From Amycolatopsis viridis (GTDB taxonomy: Bacteria; Actinomycetota; Actinomycetes; Mycobacteriales; Pseudonocardiaceae), in contig NZ_JAANOU010000001.1 in NCBI RefSeq assembly GCF_011758765.1, forward strand, positions 5,518,001 to 5,582,000: a DNA stretch of 64,000 bases, given 5' to 3'. Under the pieces are notes generated by a model. It made no database searches. It was not told the origin of the DNA and saw nothing but the letters and a program-made list of their open reading frames with translations. Shown one piece after another: positions 31,287-39,502 of this stretch (the stretch's first letter is position 1; every line of letters begins with the position of its first letter). Position numbers and translations under genes: made by a program.

Positions 31287-32734
31287 CCCTCGATGGAGTA
31301 CCGCGTCAGCTCTTCCTCGCCGGCCAGTGGCGGGACGCCGCGGACGGGAGTCGCTTCGGCGTGCACGACCCGGGGACCGAACAGCAGCTGTGCGAGGTGT
31401 CCGACGCCCAGGACGCCGACGTCGCCGAGGCGATCGAGGCGGCCACCGCGAAGCAGGAGGAGTGGGCCGCCACGCCGCCGCGCGAGCGGGGCGAGATCCT
31501 GCGCCGCGCGTGGCAGCTGATGACCGACCGCGCCGACGAGCTGGCCCGGCTGATGACGCTGGAGATGGGCAAGAGCCTGGCGGAGTCCGCGGCCGAGGTC
31601 ACCTATGCCGCCGAGTTCTTCCGGTGGTTCTCCGAGGAAGCGGTGCGCGTCGACGGGCGGTACGCGCGCAGCCCCGCCGGGGGCGGTCGGGTCATCGTCT
31701 CCAAACACCCGGTGGGGCCGTGCATCCTGGTGACGCCGTGGAACTTCCCGCTGGCGATGGGCACCCGCAAGATCGGACCGGCCATCGCCGCAGGCTGCAC
31801 GATGATCGTCAAGCCCGCGCAGCTGACGCCGTTGTCGATGCTGAACCTCGCCGGGCTGCTCAAGGAGGCCGGCCTGCCCGACGGCGTGCTGAGCGTGCTG
31901 CCCAGCACCTCCGCCAGCCGGGTGGTGAACCCCGCGCTCGCCGACCCGCGGATCCGCAAACTGTCCTTCACCGGTTCCACCGAGGTCGGCCGCAAACTGG
32001 TCGAACAGTGCTCGCCCAACCTGCAGCGGATGTCGATGGAACTGGGCGGCAACGCACCGTTCCTGATGTTCGAGGACGCGGACCTGGACGCGGCCGTGCA
32101 GGGCGCGGTCACCGCGAAGATGCGCAACAACGGCGAGTCGTGCGTCGCGGCGAACCGGTTCCACGTGCACTCCTCGGTCGCCGGCGAGTTCGTGCGGCGG
32201 CTGACCGACGCCATGTCCTCGCTGAAGGTCGGGCACGGCACCGAGGACGGCGTGCAAGTCGGCCCGTTGATCAATGCGGAGCAGCGGGACAAGGTGGTGG
32301 AGCTGGTCGAGGACGCCCTGTCCCGCGGCGCACACGCCACCACCGGTGGCAAGCCGCTCGACGGCGACGGCTTCTTCTACTCGCCGACGGTGCTCACCGA
32401 CGTCCCACCCGACGCGCGCATCCTCCGCGAGGAGGTGTTCGGCCCGGTCGCGCCCGTCACCACGTTCGAGGACGAGGACGAGGCGGTCCGGCTCGCCAAC
32501 GACACCGAGTTCGGGCTGGTGGCCTACGTGTTCACCCGCGACCTCGACCGGGCGATCCGCGTGGGCGAGCGGATGGCGACCGGGATGGTCGGGCTCAACA
32601 CCGGTCTGGTGTCGAATGCGTCCGCGCCGTTCGGCGGTGTCAAGGCGTCCGGGTTCGGCCGCGAGGGCGGGGCCGAGGGCATCGAGGAGTACCTCGACGT
32701 GAAGTACATGGCCCTGTCGCTCACCGAGAGCTGA
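31283..32734 (+). CDS. NAD(P)-dependent aldehyde dehydrogenase, succinate-semialdehyde dehydrogenase-like
   Basis: A 483-residue enzyme of the GabD/SSADH group. 'VTPWNFPLAMGTRKIGPAIAAG', 'KPAQLTPLS', 'LSFTGSTEVGRKL' (cofactor site), 'MELGGNAPFLMFEDADLDAAV' with the catalytic Glu, 'NNGESCVAANRFHVH' with the catalytic Cys, and 'EEVFGPVAPVTTF' are all intact. The C-terminal 'PFGGVKASGFGREGGAEGIEEYLDVKYMA' is typical of GabD. It oxidises succinate semialdehyde or a similar aldehyde. Its ATG overlaps the MFS stop codon, so it may detoxify or use what that transporter handles. A small hairpin follows. Confidence 0.9.
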   Translation: MTLDGVPRQLFLAGQWRDAADGSRFGVHDPGTEQQLCEVSDAQDADVAEAIEAATAKQEEWAATPPRERGEILRRAWQLMTDRADELARLMTLEMGKSLAESAAEVTYAAEFFRWFSEEAVRVDGRYARSPAGGGRVIVSKHPVGPCILVTPWNFPLAMGTRKIGPAIAAGCTMIVKPAQLTPLSMLNLAGLLKEAGLPDGVLSVLPSTSASRVVNPALADPRIRKLSFTGSTEVGRKLVEQCSPNLQRMSMELGGNAPFLMFEDADLDAAVQGAVTAKMRNNGESCVAANRFHVHSSVAGEFVRRLTDAMSSLKVGHGTEDGVQVGPLINAEQRDKVVELVEDALSRGAHATTGGKPLDGDGFFYSPTVLTDVPPDARILREEVFGPVAPVTTFEDEDEAVRLANDTEFGLVAYVFTRDLDRAIRVGERMATGMVGLNTGLVSNASAPFGGVKASGFGREGGAEGIEEYLDVKYMALSLTES

Positions 32735-32741
32735 CCACCGG

Positions 32742-32758
32742 CAGTCCGGTTCGGACTG
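32742..32758. terminator. Short hairpin between convergent genes
   Basis: CAGTCCG-GTT-CGGACTG at 32742-32758 lies between the stops of the aldehyde dehydrogenase and the FepC-like gene. The 7-bp stem is modest and no T-run follows. Confidence 0.45.
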
Positions 32759-32760
32759 TC

Positions 32761-33564
32761 CTAGTGGGCACCGTCCCGCAGGTGCGCGCTGATCGGGATC
32801 ACCAGCGGCGTACCGGAGACCGGATCCGGCAGGACCTTCGCCGCCAGCCCGAACACCTCGTCCAGCAGCGGTTCGGTCAGCACGGCGGACGGCGAGCCCT
32901 GCGCGAGAACGCGCCCACCGCGCATGGCGACCAGCGTGTCGGCGTAGCGGGCGGCCAGGTTGAGGTCGTGCAGGACCATCACGACCGTCGTGCCGCGGTC
33001 GCGGTGCAGCCGGTGCACCAGGTCCAGCACGTCGATCTGGTGCGCCAGGTCGAGGTAGGTGATCGGCTCGTCCAGCAGCAGCAGTCCGGTCTCCTGCGCC
33101 AGCGTCATCGAAATCCACGCGCGCTGCCGCTGCCCGCCGGACAGTTCGTCCACCACGCGGTCGGCCAGCACGTCCATCCCGGTCAGCCGCAGCGCGGTGG
33201 AGATCGCGTCCTCGTCCGAGGACGACCACTGGCGGTACCAGCGCTGGTGCGGGTGCCGCCCGCGCGCCACCAGGTCACCGACCGTCAAGCCCTCGGGCGC
33301 GACCGGCGACTGCGGCAGCAGACCGACCACCTTCGCCACCTCACGCGTCGGCAGCTTGTCGATCCGCTTGCCGTCCAGCAGCACCGCGCCCTCCCGCGGG
33401 GCCAGCAGCCGCGCCAGCGCCCGCAGCAACGTCGACTTGCCGCAGCCGTTCGGGCCGATGATCGCGGTGATCGTGCCGTCCAGGACGTCCAGGTCCAGAC
33501 CGTCGACGACGAGACGCTCGCCGTACCCCAGCTTCAGGCCCTCGGCCCGCAGTCGTGCCGTCAT
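32761..33564 (-). CDS. Fe3+-siderophore ABC transporter ATP-binding protein
   Basis: A 267-residue FepC/FhuC-type ATPase. '[23 protein letters not shown]' is Walker A, '[47 protein letters not shown]' contains the signature LSGGQRQR and Walker B, with the D-E-P-I-T-Y-L-D typical of the FepC group, and '[16 protein letters not shown]' the H-loop. Last gene of the three-gene import operon; its ATG overlaps the stop of the permease gene (33561-33564). It powers uptake of ferric siderophore delivered by the lipoprotein at 35717. Confidence 0.93.
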   Translation of the reverse strand: MTARLRAEGLKLGYGERLVVDGLDLDVLDGTITAIIGPNGCGKSTLLRALARLLAPREGAVLLDGKRIDKLPTREVAKVVGLLPQSPVAPEGLTVGDLVARGRHPHQRWYRQWSSSDEDAISTALRLTGMDVLADRVVDELSGGQRQRAWISMTLAQETGLLLLDEPITYLDLAHQIDVLDLVHRLHRDRGTTVVMVLHDLNLAARYADTLVAMRGGRVLAQGSPSAVLTEPLLDEVFGLAAKVLPDPVSGTPLVIPISAHLRDGAH

Positions 33565-34610
33565 GCTCGTGCCTCCCGGCGGCTCCGGACGAACAGGAAG
33601 ATCAGGTACGGCGCGCCGAGGACCGCGGTCAGCACCCCGACCGGCAGGTCCGGCAGCAGCAGCCGGGTCAGCAGGTCCGCGCCCACGGTCAGCAGCGCGC
33701 CCAGCACCATCGACCCGGCCAGCGGCGGTTGCGCGGTCTTCGCCAGCCGCATCGCGATCTGCGGTGTCGCCAGCGCGACGAACGTGATCGGCCCCGCCGC
33801 GGCGGTGGCGATCGCGGCGAGCGTGGCCGCCAGCAACAGCAGTGCGCCGCGGGCGCCGTCGACCCGGATGCCGAGGCCGCGCGCGGTGTCATCGCCGAAC
33901 TGCAGGCCGCCGACGGTCCGCCCGCACACCAGCGTGATCGGCACCAGCACGGCCAGCGCGATCGCGACCGGGCCCACCGAGTCCCATCCGACATCGGCGA
34001 GGTTGCCGACCAGCCACGTCGTCGCGCGCGCCGCGTCGTTCACGTCCCCGGCGGCGAGCAGCCAGTTCACGACGTTGTAGCTGATCGCCCACAGCCCGAT
34101 GCCGATCAGCACCATGCGGTAGCCGTCGACGCCGCGCCGCCACGACAACGCGTACAGCAGCACCCCCGCCAGCAGTCCGCCGAGCAGCCCGGCGACCGGC
34201 ACGCCGATCGCGCTCACCGTGCCGCTGACCTGGCCGCGGTACCCACCGGCGACGATCGCGGCGACCGCGCCGACGCCCGCACCCCACGTAATACCCAGGA
34301 TGTCCGGGCTGGCCAGCGGGTTCCGCGCGACCGACTGGAACAACGCGCCGGACAGCCCGAGCGCGGCACCCACCAGCACGCCGGCGAGCGTGCGCGGCAG
34401 GCGCAGGTCGAAGATGATCCCGCGTTCCCGCCGGGTCCCGCCGCCGAGCAGGGTCTCCAGCACGTGCCAGATCCCGATGCGGGAGCTGCCCATCCCGATG
34501 TTGATCGCGGCGACGAGCACCAGCAGCACCGCCGCGACAACCACGACCGCGATCACCCGCGGCTTGACCGTCCACGCCACCGGCCCGGCGGCCAGCACCT
34601 TGCGCGTCAT
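33561..34610 (-). CDS. Fe3+-siderophore ABC permease (FepG-like)
   Basis: A 349-residue FecCD-family permease with about nine membrane helices. Family blocks: '[45 protein letters not shown]', '[19 protein letters not shown]', and '[20 protein letters not shown]' (the coupling-helix G-x-I-x-F-V-x-L). ATG 34610 overlaps the stop of the upstream permease gene. Together the two permeases form the heterodimeric channel. Confidence 0.92.
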   Translation of the reverse strand: MTRKVLAAGPVAWTVKPRVIAVVVVAAVLLVLVAAINIGMGSSRIGIWHVLETLLGGGTRRERGIIFDLRLPRTLAGVLVGAALGLSGALFQSVARNPLASPDILGITWGAGVGAVAAIVAGGYRGQVSGTVSAIGVPVAGLLGGLLAGVLLYALSWRRGVDGYRMVLIGIGLWAISYNVVNWLLAAGDVNDAARATTWLVGNLADVGWDSVGPVAIALAVLVPITLVCGRTVGGLQFGDDTARGLGIRVDGARGALLLLAATLAAIATAAAGPITFVALATPQIAMRLAKTAQPPLAGSMVLGALLTVGADLLTRLLLPDLPVGVLTAVLGAPYLIFLFVRSRREARA

Positions 34611-35632
34611 ACCTTGCTCAGCCCCCGCCGCCGCACCAGCACGATGAACACCGGCGCCCCGATGATCGCGAGCAGGATGCCCACCTCGAAGTCGTCGCCG
34701 GTCAGCACCCGCCCCAGCACGTCGGCCGTCAGCAGCAGCACCGCGCCGAGCAGCCCGGCCACCGGCACCAGCCAGCGGTAGTCCGGGCCGGTGATCGCGC
34801 GGGCGAGGTGCGGCACGACGAGCCCGAGGAACGCGATCGGCCCGCACGCGGCGACCGCCGACCCCGTCAGCAGCGTGATCGCCGCGACGCCGAGCACGCG
34901 CGTACGCACCACCCGCTGCCCGAGCGCGGTCGCGACGTCCTCGCCGAGTGCCAGCGTGTTCAGGCCGGGCGTGTTGATCAGCGCAAGCAGCAGGCCGGCC
35001 ACCAGGAACGGCGCGATCTGCCCGGTGATCGCGAAATCGCGCCCGGCGATCGACCCGATCCGCCAGAACCGGTAGATCTCCATGCCGCGCTCGTCGCCGA
35101 GGATGATCGCCGACACCAGCCCGTGCAGCAGCGCGCTCACCGCGGCGCCGGCGAGCGCGAGCGTCACCGGCGTCGCGCCCCCGCCGCCGACCGCGCCGAG
35201 CAGGAACACCGCAACGCTGGCCAGCAGGGCGCCGGCCAACCCGAACCAGATGAACCCGTAGAGCCCGTCGATCCCGAGCACGACGACCGCGAACACGACC
35301 GCGAGCGCGGCGCCGTGTGTGACGCCGAGCAGGCCGGGGTCGGCGAGCGGGTTGCGCGTGTGGCCCTGCATGAGCGCGCCGGCGACGCCGATCGCGAGCC
35401 CGACGAGCAGGCCGAGCACCGTGCGCGGCACCCGCAGCGACCGGACGATGATGTCCGGTTCGGCCCCGGCGGGGTGGGTGAGCGCCGTCCACACCTCCCC
35501 GAGCGGGATCGTTTTCGTACCCAGCGCGACGCTCGCCGCGCAGACGAGGACCAGCAGCACGGCGAGCACGCCGATACCGGCCACCCGGCGCTGCCTGCGC
35601 GTCCGTGGCCGGGCTGTCGCCACCACCGTCAC
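34607..35632 (-). CDS. Fe3+-siderophore ABC permease (FepD-like)
   Basis: A 341-residue FecCD permease. 'SLRVPRTVLGLLVGLAIGVAGALMQGHTRNPLADPGLLGVTHGAALAVV' is the classic N-terminal block, and '[48 protein letters not shown]' the coupling region. GTG start at 35632. First gene of the operon, transcribed away from the binding-protein gene, with the iron box at 35692-35710 between them so that one repressor can control both directions. Confidence 0.92.
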   Translation of the reverse strand: MTVVATARPRTRRQRRVAGIGVLAVLLVLVCAASVALGTKTIPLGEVWTALTHPAGAEPDIIVRSLRVPRTVLGLLVGLAIGVAGALMQGHTRNPLADPGLLGVTHGAALAVVFAVVVLGIDGLYGFIWFGLAGALLASVAVFLLGAVGGGGATPVTLALAGAAVSALLHGLVSAIILGDERGMEIYRFWRIGSIAGRDFAITGQIAPFLVAGLLLALINTPGLNTLALGEDVATALGQRVVRTRVLGVAAITLLTGSAVAACGPIAFLGLVVPHLARAITGPDYRWLVPVAGLLGAVLLLTADVLGRVLTGDDFEVGILLAIIGAPVFIVLVRRRGLSKV

Positions 35633-35691
35633 TGCTGTCGCCTATCCAACTCGATCTTCCAAACGGGACGAACCGCACCTTATGCTTCGCG

Positions 35692-35710
35692 TTAGGCTAG
35701 GCTAACCGAA
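35692..35710. promoter_or_regulatory. IdeR/DmdR iron box
   Basis: TTAGGCTAGGCTAACCGAA closely follows the actinobacterial IdeR/DmdR consensus TTAGGTTAGGCTAACCTAA (17 of 19 positions). It sits between divergent siderophore permease and binding-protein genes, 7 bases before the ATG of the latter. With Fe2+ bound, the repressor would shut off both promoters. Confidence 0.88.
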
Positions 35711-35716
35711 AGAGAG

Positions 35717-36700
35717 ATGCCGATGACGAGACCGTGGCGAGCAGCACTGGCGCTGGCGGTGACCGCGTGCCTGACCCTGACCGCGTGCAGCGGCGGCGCC
35801 GGGGAATCCGCGGGGCAGGGCGGAGCGAGCCAGGCCGGCTATCCGCGCACCATCCAGCACGCGATGGGTTCGACCGTGCTGAAGACGCAGCCGAAGACCG
35901 TCGCCGCGCTCGACACCAGCTACGTGGACGCCGCGTTCGCGCTGGAAACCCAGGTCGTGGCGTACACCAAGTACCGCAACTACGACCAGCTGCCCGAATA
36001 CCTCGGCGACGACCGCGGGTTCGGTGCGGGCGCCAAGGTGGTCGGCCCGCTGGAGAGCCCGGACGTCGAGCAGCTCTACGACGTCAAGCCGGACGTGATC
36101 GTCTCGGCGAAGGTGCGGCACGAGAAGTACTACGACCAGTTCACCGGGGTCGCCCCGACGGTCTTCTCGACGACGACCGGCGCGAGCTGGAAGGACAACA
36201 TCCGGCTGCTCGCGCGGGTCCTCGGCAAGGAGTCCCTGGCCGAGCAGAAGATCGGCGCCTACGAGCAGCGGGCGCAGCGGATCGGCCAGGAGATCACCGC
36301 CAAGCTCGGCCGCACCCCGACGGTGTCCATCGTGCGGTTCGTCGAGGGCGAGCCGACCGTCCGGCTCTACAGCAGCGCGTCCTACCCCGGCGTGGTGATG
36401 GCCGACGCGCGGCTGTCCCGGCCGGCGGGCCAGCCGGACACGGCCGACAAGATCTCGGTGAACCTCAGCCAGGAGGACATCGCGAAGCTGGACGCGGACG
36501 TCATCTTCGTGTCGTCGTACTCGGACGAGACGAAGACGGCGGAGGACCCGAAGGCGAAGTTCCAGGCCAACCCCCTGTGGGCGACGCTGAAGGGCAAGAT
36601 CGTCGATGTCCCCGACACGACGTGGTTCAGCGCCGTGAGCCTGCAGGGCGCCTCGGCGATGCTGACCGACCTGGCGAACCAGTTCGGCGTCACGCCGTGA
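35717..36700 (+). CDS. Iron-siderophore binding lipoprotein
   Basis: A 327-residue substrate-binding protein. 'LALAVTACLTLTACSGGAG' is a lipoprotein signal with lipobox L-T-A-C, so the mature protein is anchored outside the membrane. The periplasmic-binding (TroA/FepB-like) fold is shown by 'RTIQHAMGSTVLKTQPKTVAALDTSYVDAAFAL', 'SPDVEQLYDVKPDVIVSAKVRHEKYYDQFTGVAPTVF' and 'LANQFGVTP' at the end. A second ATG two codons downstream (35723) is equally possible. Divergent from the permease operon and under the same iron box. Confidence 0.92.
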   Translation: MPMTRPWRAALALAVTACLTLTACSGGAGESAGQGGASQAGYPRTIQHAMGSTVLKTQPKTVAALDTSYVDAAFALETQVVAYTKYRNYDQLPEYLGDDRGFGAGAKVVGPLESPDVEQLYDVKPDVIVSAKVRHEKYYDQFTGVAPTVFSTTTGASWKDNIRLLARVLGKESLAEQKIGAYEQRAQRIGQEITAKLGRTPTVSIVRFVEGEPTVRLYSSASYPGVVMADARLSRPAGQPDTADKISVNLSQEDIAKLDADVIFVSSYSDETKTAEDPKAKFQANPLWATLKGKIVDVPDTTWFSAVSLQGASAMLTDLANQFGVTP

Positions 36701-36704
36701 CCTG

Positions 36705-36739
36705 CGCGGGGCCGCGTCCGGTGTGGGCGCGGCCCCGCG
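36705..36739 (+). terminator. Hairpin after the siderophore-binding protein gene
   Basis: CGCGGGGCCGCG (36705-36716) pairs perfectly with CGCGGCCCCGCG (36728-36739), loop 11 nt, starting 4 bases after the stop. No T-run. Confidence 0.65.
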
Positions 36740-36755
36740 GCTCTACGGTGGACCC

Positions 36756-37082
36756 ATGATTTTCATCACCGCGAAGTTCCGCATCCTGCCGAAGCACGCC
36801 GACGACTGGCCCGCGATCGCGCGGGACTTCACCCTCGCCACCCGTGCCGAGGACGGGTGCCTGTGGTTCGACTGGTCCCGCAGCGTCGAGGACCCGACGG
36901 AGTACGTGCTGGTCGAAGCGTTCCGCGACGGCGAAGCGGGTGCGGCGCACGTGCAGTCCAGCCACTTCGAGACCGCCCGGCAGACCCTGCCGCCGTACCT
37001 GGCGGAAACCCCGCGGATCGTCAACTTCGAGCTGCCCCAGGACGACTGGTCCGAGCTGGGCGAGATGGCCGTGCAGCGCTAG
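36756..37082 (+). CDS. ABM-domain monooxygenase/quinol monooxygenase-like protein
   Basis: A 108-residue ferredoxin-like ABM protein: 'MIFITAKFRILPKHADDWPAIARDFTLATRAEDGCLWFDWSRS' then 'YVLVEAFRDGEAGAAHVQSSHFETARQTLPPYLAETPRIVNFEL'. The 'S-x-H-F' helix and 'E-x-G-C-x-x-F' strand are the family landmarks; members oxidise quinols or anthrone-like polyphenols without cofactors, though many have no known substrate. TACGGT at 36744-36749 is 6 nt before the ATG (leaderless layout). The stop overlaps that of the convergent TetR gene by 4 bases. Confidence 0.88.
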   Translation: MIFITAKFRILPKHADDWPAIARDFTLATRAEDGCLWFDWSRSVEDPTEYVLVEAFRDGEAGAAHVQSSHFETARQTLPPYLAETPRIVNFELPQDDWSELGEMAVQR

Positions 37083-37639
37083 GCGCGGAGACCGTCCGCG
37101 ATGATCCGCGCCAGCGGACGACCCGCCGGGGCCCGCCGCCGCACCGCCAGGTACCCCGCGAGCAGCGCGGTCAGGTCGTCGGGTTCGACGTCCGCCCGGA
37201 CCGCGCCGGCCGCCTGTGCGCGGCGCAGCAGAGCCCCGAACGCGGCGCGGAACTCGCCCCGCTCGTCCGGCGCCGCCGTGAACGGGGTGCCGGTGCTCGC
37301 CTCGAGGGCGTCGCACAGGGCCTTGTTCAGCAGCGCCTGCTCGGCCACCACCTCGAAGAACTCGAAGAACACCCCGCCCGGGTCGGCTGCGGCGAGCCGG
37401 TCGCGTGCCTGCTCGGCGAGCCACTCGATGCGGTCGAGCACGACGGCCTCGAACAGCATCTCCTTGCTGGGGAAATGCCGGTAGACCGTGCCCGCGCCCA
37501 CCCCGGCACGACGCGCGATCTCGTCGAGCGGCACCGACAGGCCCTCGTCGGCGAACGCCTCCCGCGCGGCGGCCAGCACACGCGCGCGATTGCGGCGCGC
37601 GTCAGCGCGCAGTCCGGTGCGGCCCGCGGAACTCGTCAT
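37079..37639 (-). CDS. TetR/AcrR-family transcriptional regulator
   Basis: A 186-residue regulator. The DNA-binding part is 'ADARRNRARVLAAAREAFADEGLSVPLDEIARRAGVGAGTVYRHFPSKEMLFEAVV', a textbook TetR signature. The C-terminal part contains 'FFEFFEVVAEQALLNKALCDAL' and 'LLAGYLAVRRRAPAGRPLARII', common in the SbtR-like C-terminal domain group. It is tail-to-tail with the ABM gene and starts only 15 bases from the end of the membrane hydrolase gene on the same strand, so it may be read from the promoter of that gene. Targets not evident. Confidence 0.9.
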   Translation of the reverse strand: MTSSAGRTGLRADARRNRARVLAAAREAFADEGLSVPLDEIARRAGVGAGTVYRHFPSKEMLFEAVVLDRIEWLAEQARDRLAAADPGGVFFEFFEVVAEQALLNKALCDALEASTGTPFTAAPDERGEFRAAFGALLRRAQAAGAVRADVEPDDLTALLAGYLAVRRRAPAGRPLARIIADGLRA

Positions 37640-37654
37640 CGAGAGCGATTCTAG

Positions 37655-38422
37655 TCAGCGGACGGCCGCGACGACCGGTTCCGCGAACAGCCCGACCAGC
37701 CCGGACCAGGCGCCGGGCACCAGCACCACCGCCAGCACCGTGAACACCGGCACGATCAGGAACTTCTCCACGCCCTTGCCGGTGCGGAAACGCAGGAACC
37801 CGGGCGGCCGCAGCTCGTACCAGGTCTCGCCGGCGATCGGCACCGGGAACAGGAACGGGCAGCCGGCTTCGGTGAGCGCATCACCGAGGCAATGCGTGAC
37901 GCAACCGGCCGCGACCGCGATCCCCAGCCAGCCGGTCAGCTGGGACAGCTCCGCCGCCGCGCTCGCGGTCAGCGCCCACCAGGCCACCCCGCCGCCCGCG
38001 ACCAGCAGCAACCAGTCCCCCAGCGCGTCCGCGGCGAGCAGCAACGCGAACAGCACCACGGCGGCGACCACGTACCAGCCACCCGCCCGGGTGCCGGCCG
38101 TCGTCGCCGCGCCTGCCCCGAGCGCGAACAGCAGTGTGTGCGACAGGTGCCGGTGACTGCCCCGGCGCCGCTCGTCCCGCGGCCCCTTCGTCACCGCGTA
38201 CAGACCCGCGGAAGCGTGCCGCAGCAGCCAGCACACCATCCCGGTGATCGGGCCGAGCAGTTTCGAGGCGCGGGCACCGGGGTGGTCCAGGTCCGGCAGC
38301 AGCGCGAAGCCGGCGGTCGTCGCGGCGAACGCGAGTGCCTGGTGGACGGAGCCGGCGCCGATGGCCGGGGCGAGGGCGAGACCGGCGCACCAGCCGGTCA
38401 GCGCGTGGGTGGAACCCATCAT
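37655..38422 (-). CDS. YdjM-type metal-dependent membrane hydrolase
   Basis: A 255-residue integral membrane protein of the YdjM/LexA-regulated membrane hydrolase family. It starts 'MMGSTHALTGWCAGLAL' (the T-H motif), has 'LLPDLDHPGARASKLLGP' (D-x-D-H metal motif), 'RRRGSHRHLSHTLLFALG' (H-R-x-x-S-H-T), and a C-terminal 'THCLGDALTEAGCPFLFPVP' (H-x-x-x-D). All putative zinc ligands are present. About six helices. The reaction is unknown; relatives act on membrane lipids or are SOS-induced in E. coli. No LexA box is seen here; CAAGAT lies 7 nt before the ATG, a possible leaderless -10. Confidence 0.87.
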   Translation of the reverse strand: MMGSTHALTGWCAGLALAPAIGAGSVHQALAFAATTAGFALLPDLDHPGARASKLLGPITGMVCWLLRHASAGLYAVTKGPRDERRRGSHRHLSHTLLFALGAGAATTAGTRAGGWYVVAAVVLFALLLAADALGDWLLLVAGGGVAWWALTASAAAELSQLTGWLGIAVAAGCVTHCLGDALTEAGCPFLFPVPIAGETWYELRPPGFLRFRTGKGVEKFLIVPVFTVLAVVLVPGAWSGLVGLFAEPVVAAVR

Positions 38423-38470
38423 GGAAGAGATCTTGGCAAGATGGACCGGAACGGATGCGGAGGGACGGGC

Positions 38471-38869
38471 ATGACCACGACGACGGCGGCCCCCAGTGAC
38501 GAACTGCGGGCGTTCTGGGCGGAGCGGCACCTGTGCCTGCTCACCACGCTCCGCCCGGACGGCAGACCACACGTCGTGCCGGTCGGCGTCACGGTGGACG
38601 AGGACTTCACGACAGGCCGGGTGATCTGCCGCCGCGGCAGCGTCAAAGCTCGCAACGTCCGGGTCGGTCGCCCCGCACTCGCCGTGGTGAGCCAGGTCGA
38701 CGGCCGCCGTTGGTCGAGTTTGGAGGGAACCGCGGTGATCCGGGAGGATCCGGAATCGGTGGCCGACGCGGAAAACCGGTACGCCGCGCGCTACCACCGC
38801 CGGCCGGCGCCGAACCCGGAGCGGGTGGTGATCGAGATCAGCATCAGCCACCGGCTGGGCATGAGGTAA
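38471..38869 (+). CDS. PPOX-class F420-dependent oxidoreductase (TIGR03618-like)
   Basis: A 132-residue split-barrel protein: 'AFWAERHLCLLTTLRPDGRPHVVPVGVTVDEDF' and 'VICRRGSVKARNVRVGRPALAVVSQVDGRRWSSLEGTAVI' follow the pyridoxamine 5'-phosphate-oxidase-like F420 binding families, ending 'RVVIEISISHRLGMR'. The 'S-x-K-A-R-N' is typical of F420 contacts. Substrate unknown. The second F420-type enzyme in the window after that at 878, consistent with an F420-making actinomycete. Divergent from the YdjM-like gene across 48 bases. Confidence 0.88.
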   Translation: MTTTTAAPSDELRAFWAERHLCLLTTLRPDGRPHVVPVGVTVDEDFTTGRVICRRGSVKARNVRVGRPALAVVSQVDGRRWSSLEGTAVIREDPESVADAENRYAARYHRRPAPNPERVVIEISISHRLGMR

Positions 38870-38922
38870 AGCACACCGATGGCGGGTTGCGGGCGAACCG
38901 GAAGATGAGGCAGTAATTCAGG

Positions 38923-39468
38923 GTGCGGACCGTGAAGACCCTCAAGATCGACAGCCCGTTCGCGGGCGGCACGACGTGGGACGTCGTCGATCGGACCGTG
39001 ATCGGCGCACTCGCGCCGTCGATGATCAGCACCCTGCGCCGCGGTTCCGAGGACTTCCTGTGGTTCGCCGAGCGGCGCATCGCCGGGCACCAGCTCGGCC
39101 GACCCGGTCGCTGGGACCACCCCGTGGAGCGGGCACTGCTCGGCTGGCGTTCCCGGCTGGCCTTCGAACTCGACCCGCCGGTCGCGATCCCGGAGATCGA
39201 CCTCAAGCTGTCCTACTGGGTCCGCAACACGCACGCGGTGTTCCTGCGGCGCCTGCCCGAGACCGGCGGCATGGTGCAGCTGGAGAGCGTGCAGGACGTG
39301 GACGCCTGGCTGCACACGCTGATCGACCACTACAAGGCGGTGAAGGCCGCCGGCGAGCAGCAGCTCGACCCGGACGCGCGGGCCACGTTGATGGCGTGGT
39401 TCCGGAACACGTTCTTCAAGATCCGCCACGCCGCCGACCGGGTGGGCCTGTCGAGAGTGCGTCCCTGA
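38923..39468 (+). CDS. Hypothetical protein, no family recognised
   Basis: A 181-residue cytoplasmic protein starting at GTG 38923, 53 bases after the PPOX gene on the same strand. It is rich in Trp and Arg: 'TTWDVVDRTVIGALAPSMIS', 'FLWFAERRIAGHQLGRPGRWDHPVERALLGWRSRLAFEL', 'LKLSYWVRNTHAVFLRRLPE', and a C-terminal 'WFRNTFFKIRHAADRVGLSRV'. Codon use is normal for the genome, so it is a real gene. No signal peptide or membrane helix. I cannot connect it to a family; the pairing with an F420 enzyme may be chance. Confidence 0.65.
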   Translation: MRTVKTLKIDSPFAGGTTWDVVDRTVIGALAPSMISTLRRGSEDFLWFAERRIAGHQLGRPGRWDHPVERALLGWRSRLAFELDPPVAIPEIDLKLSYWVRNTHAVFLRRLPETGGMVQLESVQDVDAWLHTLIDHYKAVKAAGEQQLDPDARATLMAWFRNTFFKIRHAADRVGLSRVRP

Positions 39469-39502
39469 GGTCCCGACGCGGCCACCCGGCCGAGTCCGGC
39501 GA

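Noticed and set aside
33561..35678. Single 705-residue protein covering both siderophore permeases
   Set aside because: Its first half is an out-of-frame shadow of the FepD-like gene; the FepG-like family start is the ATG at 34610.
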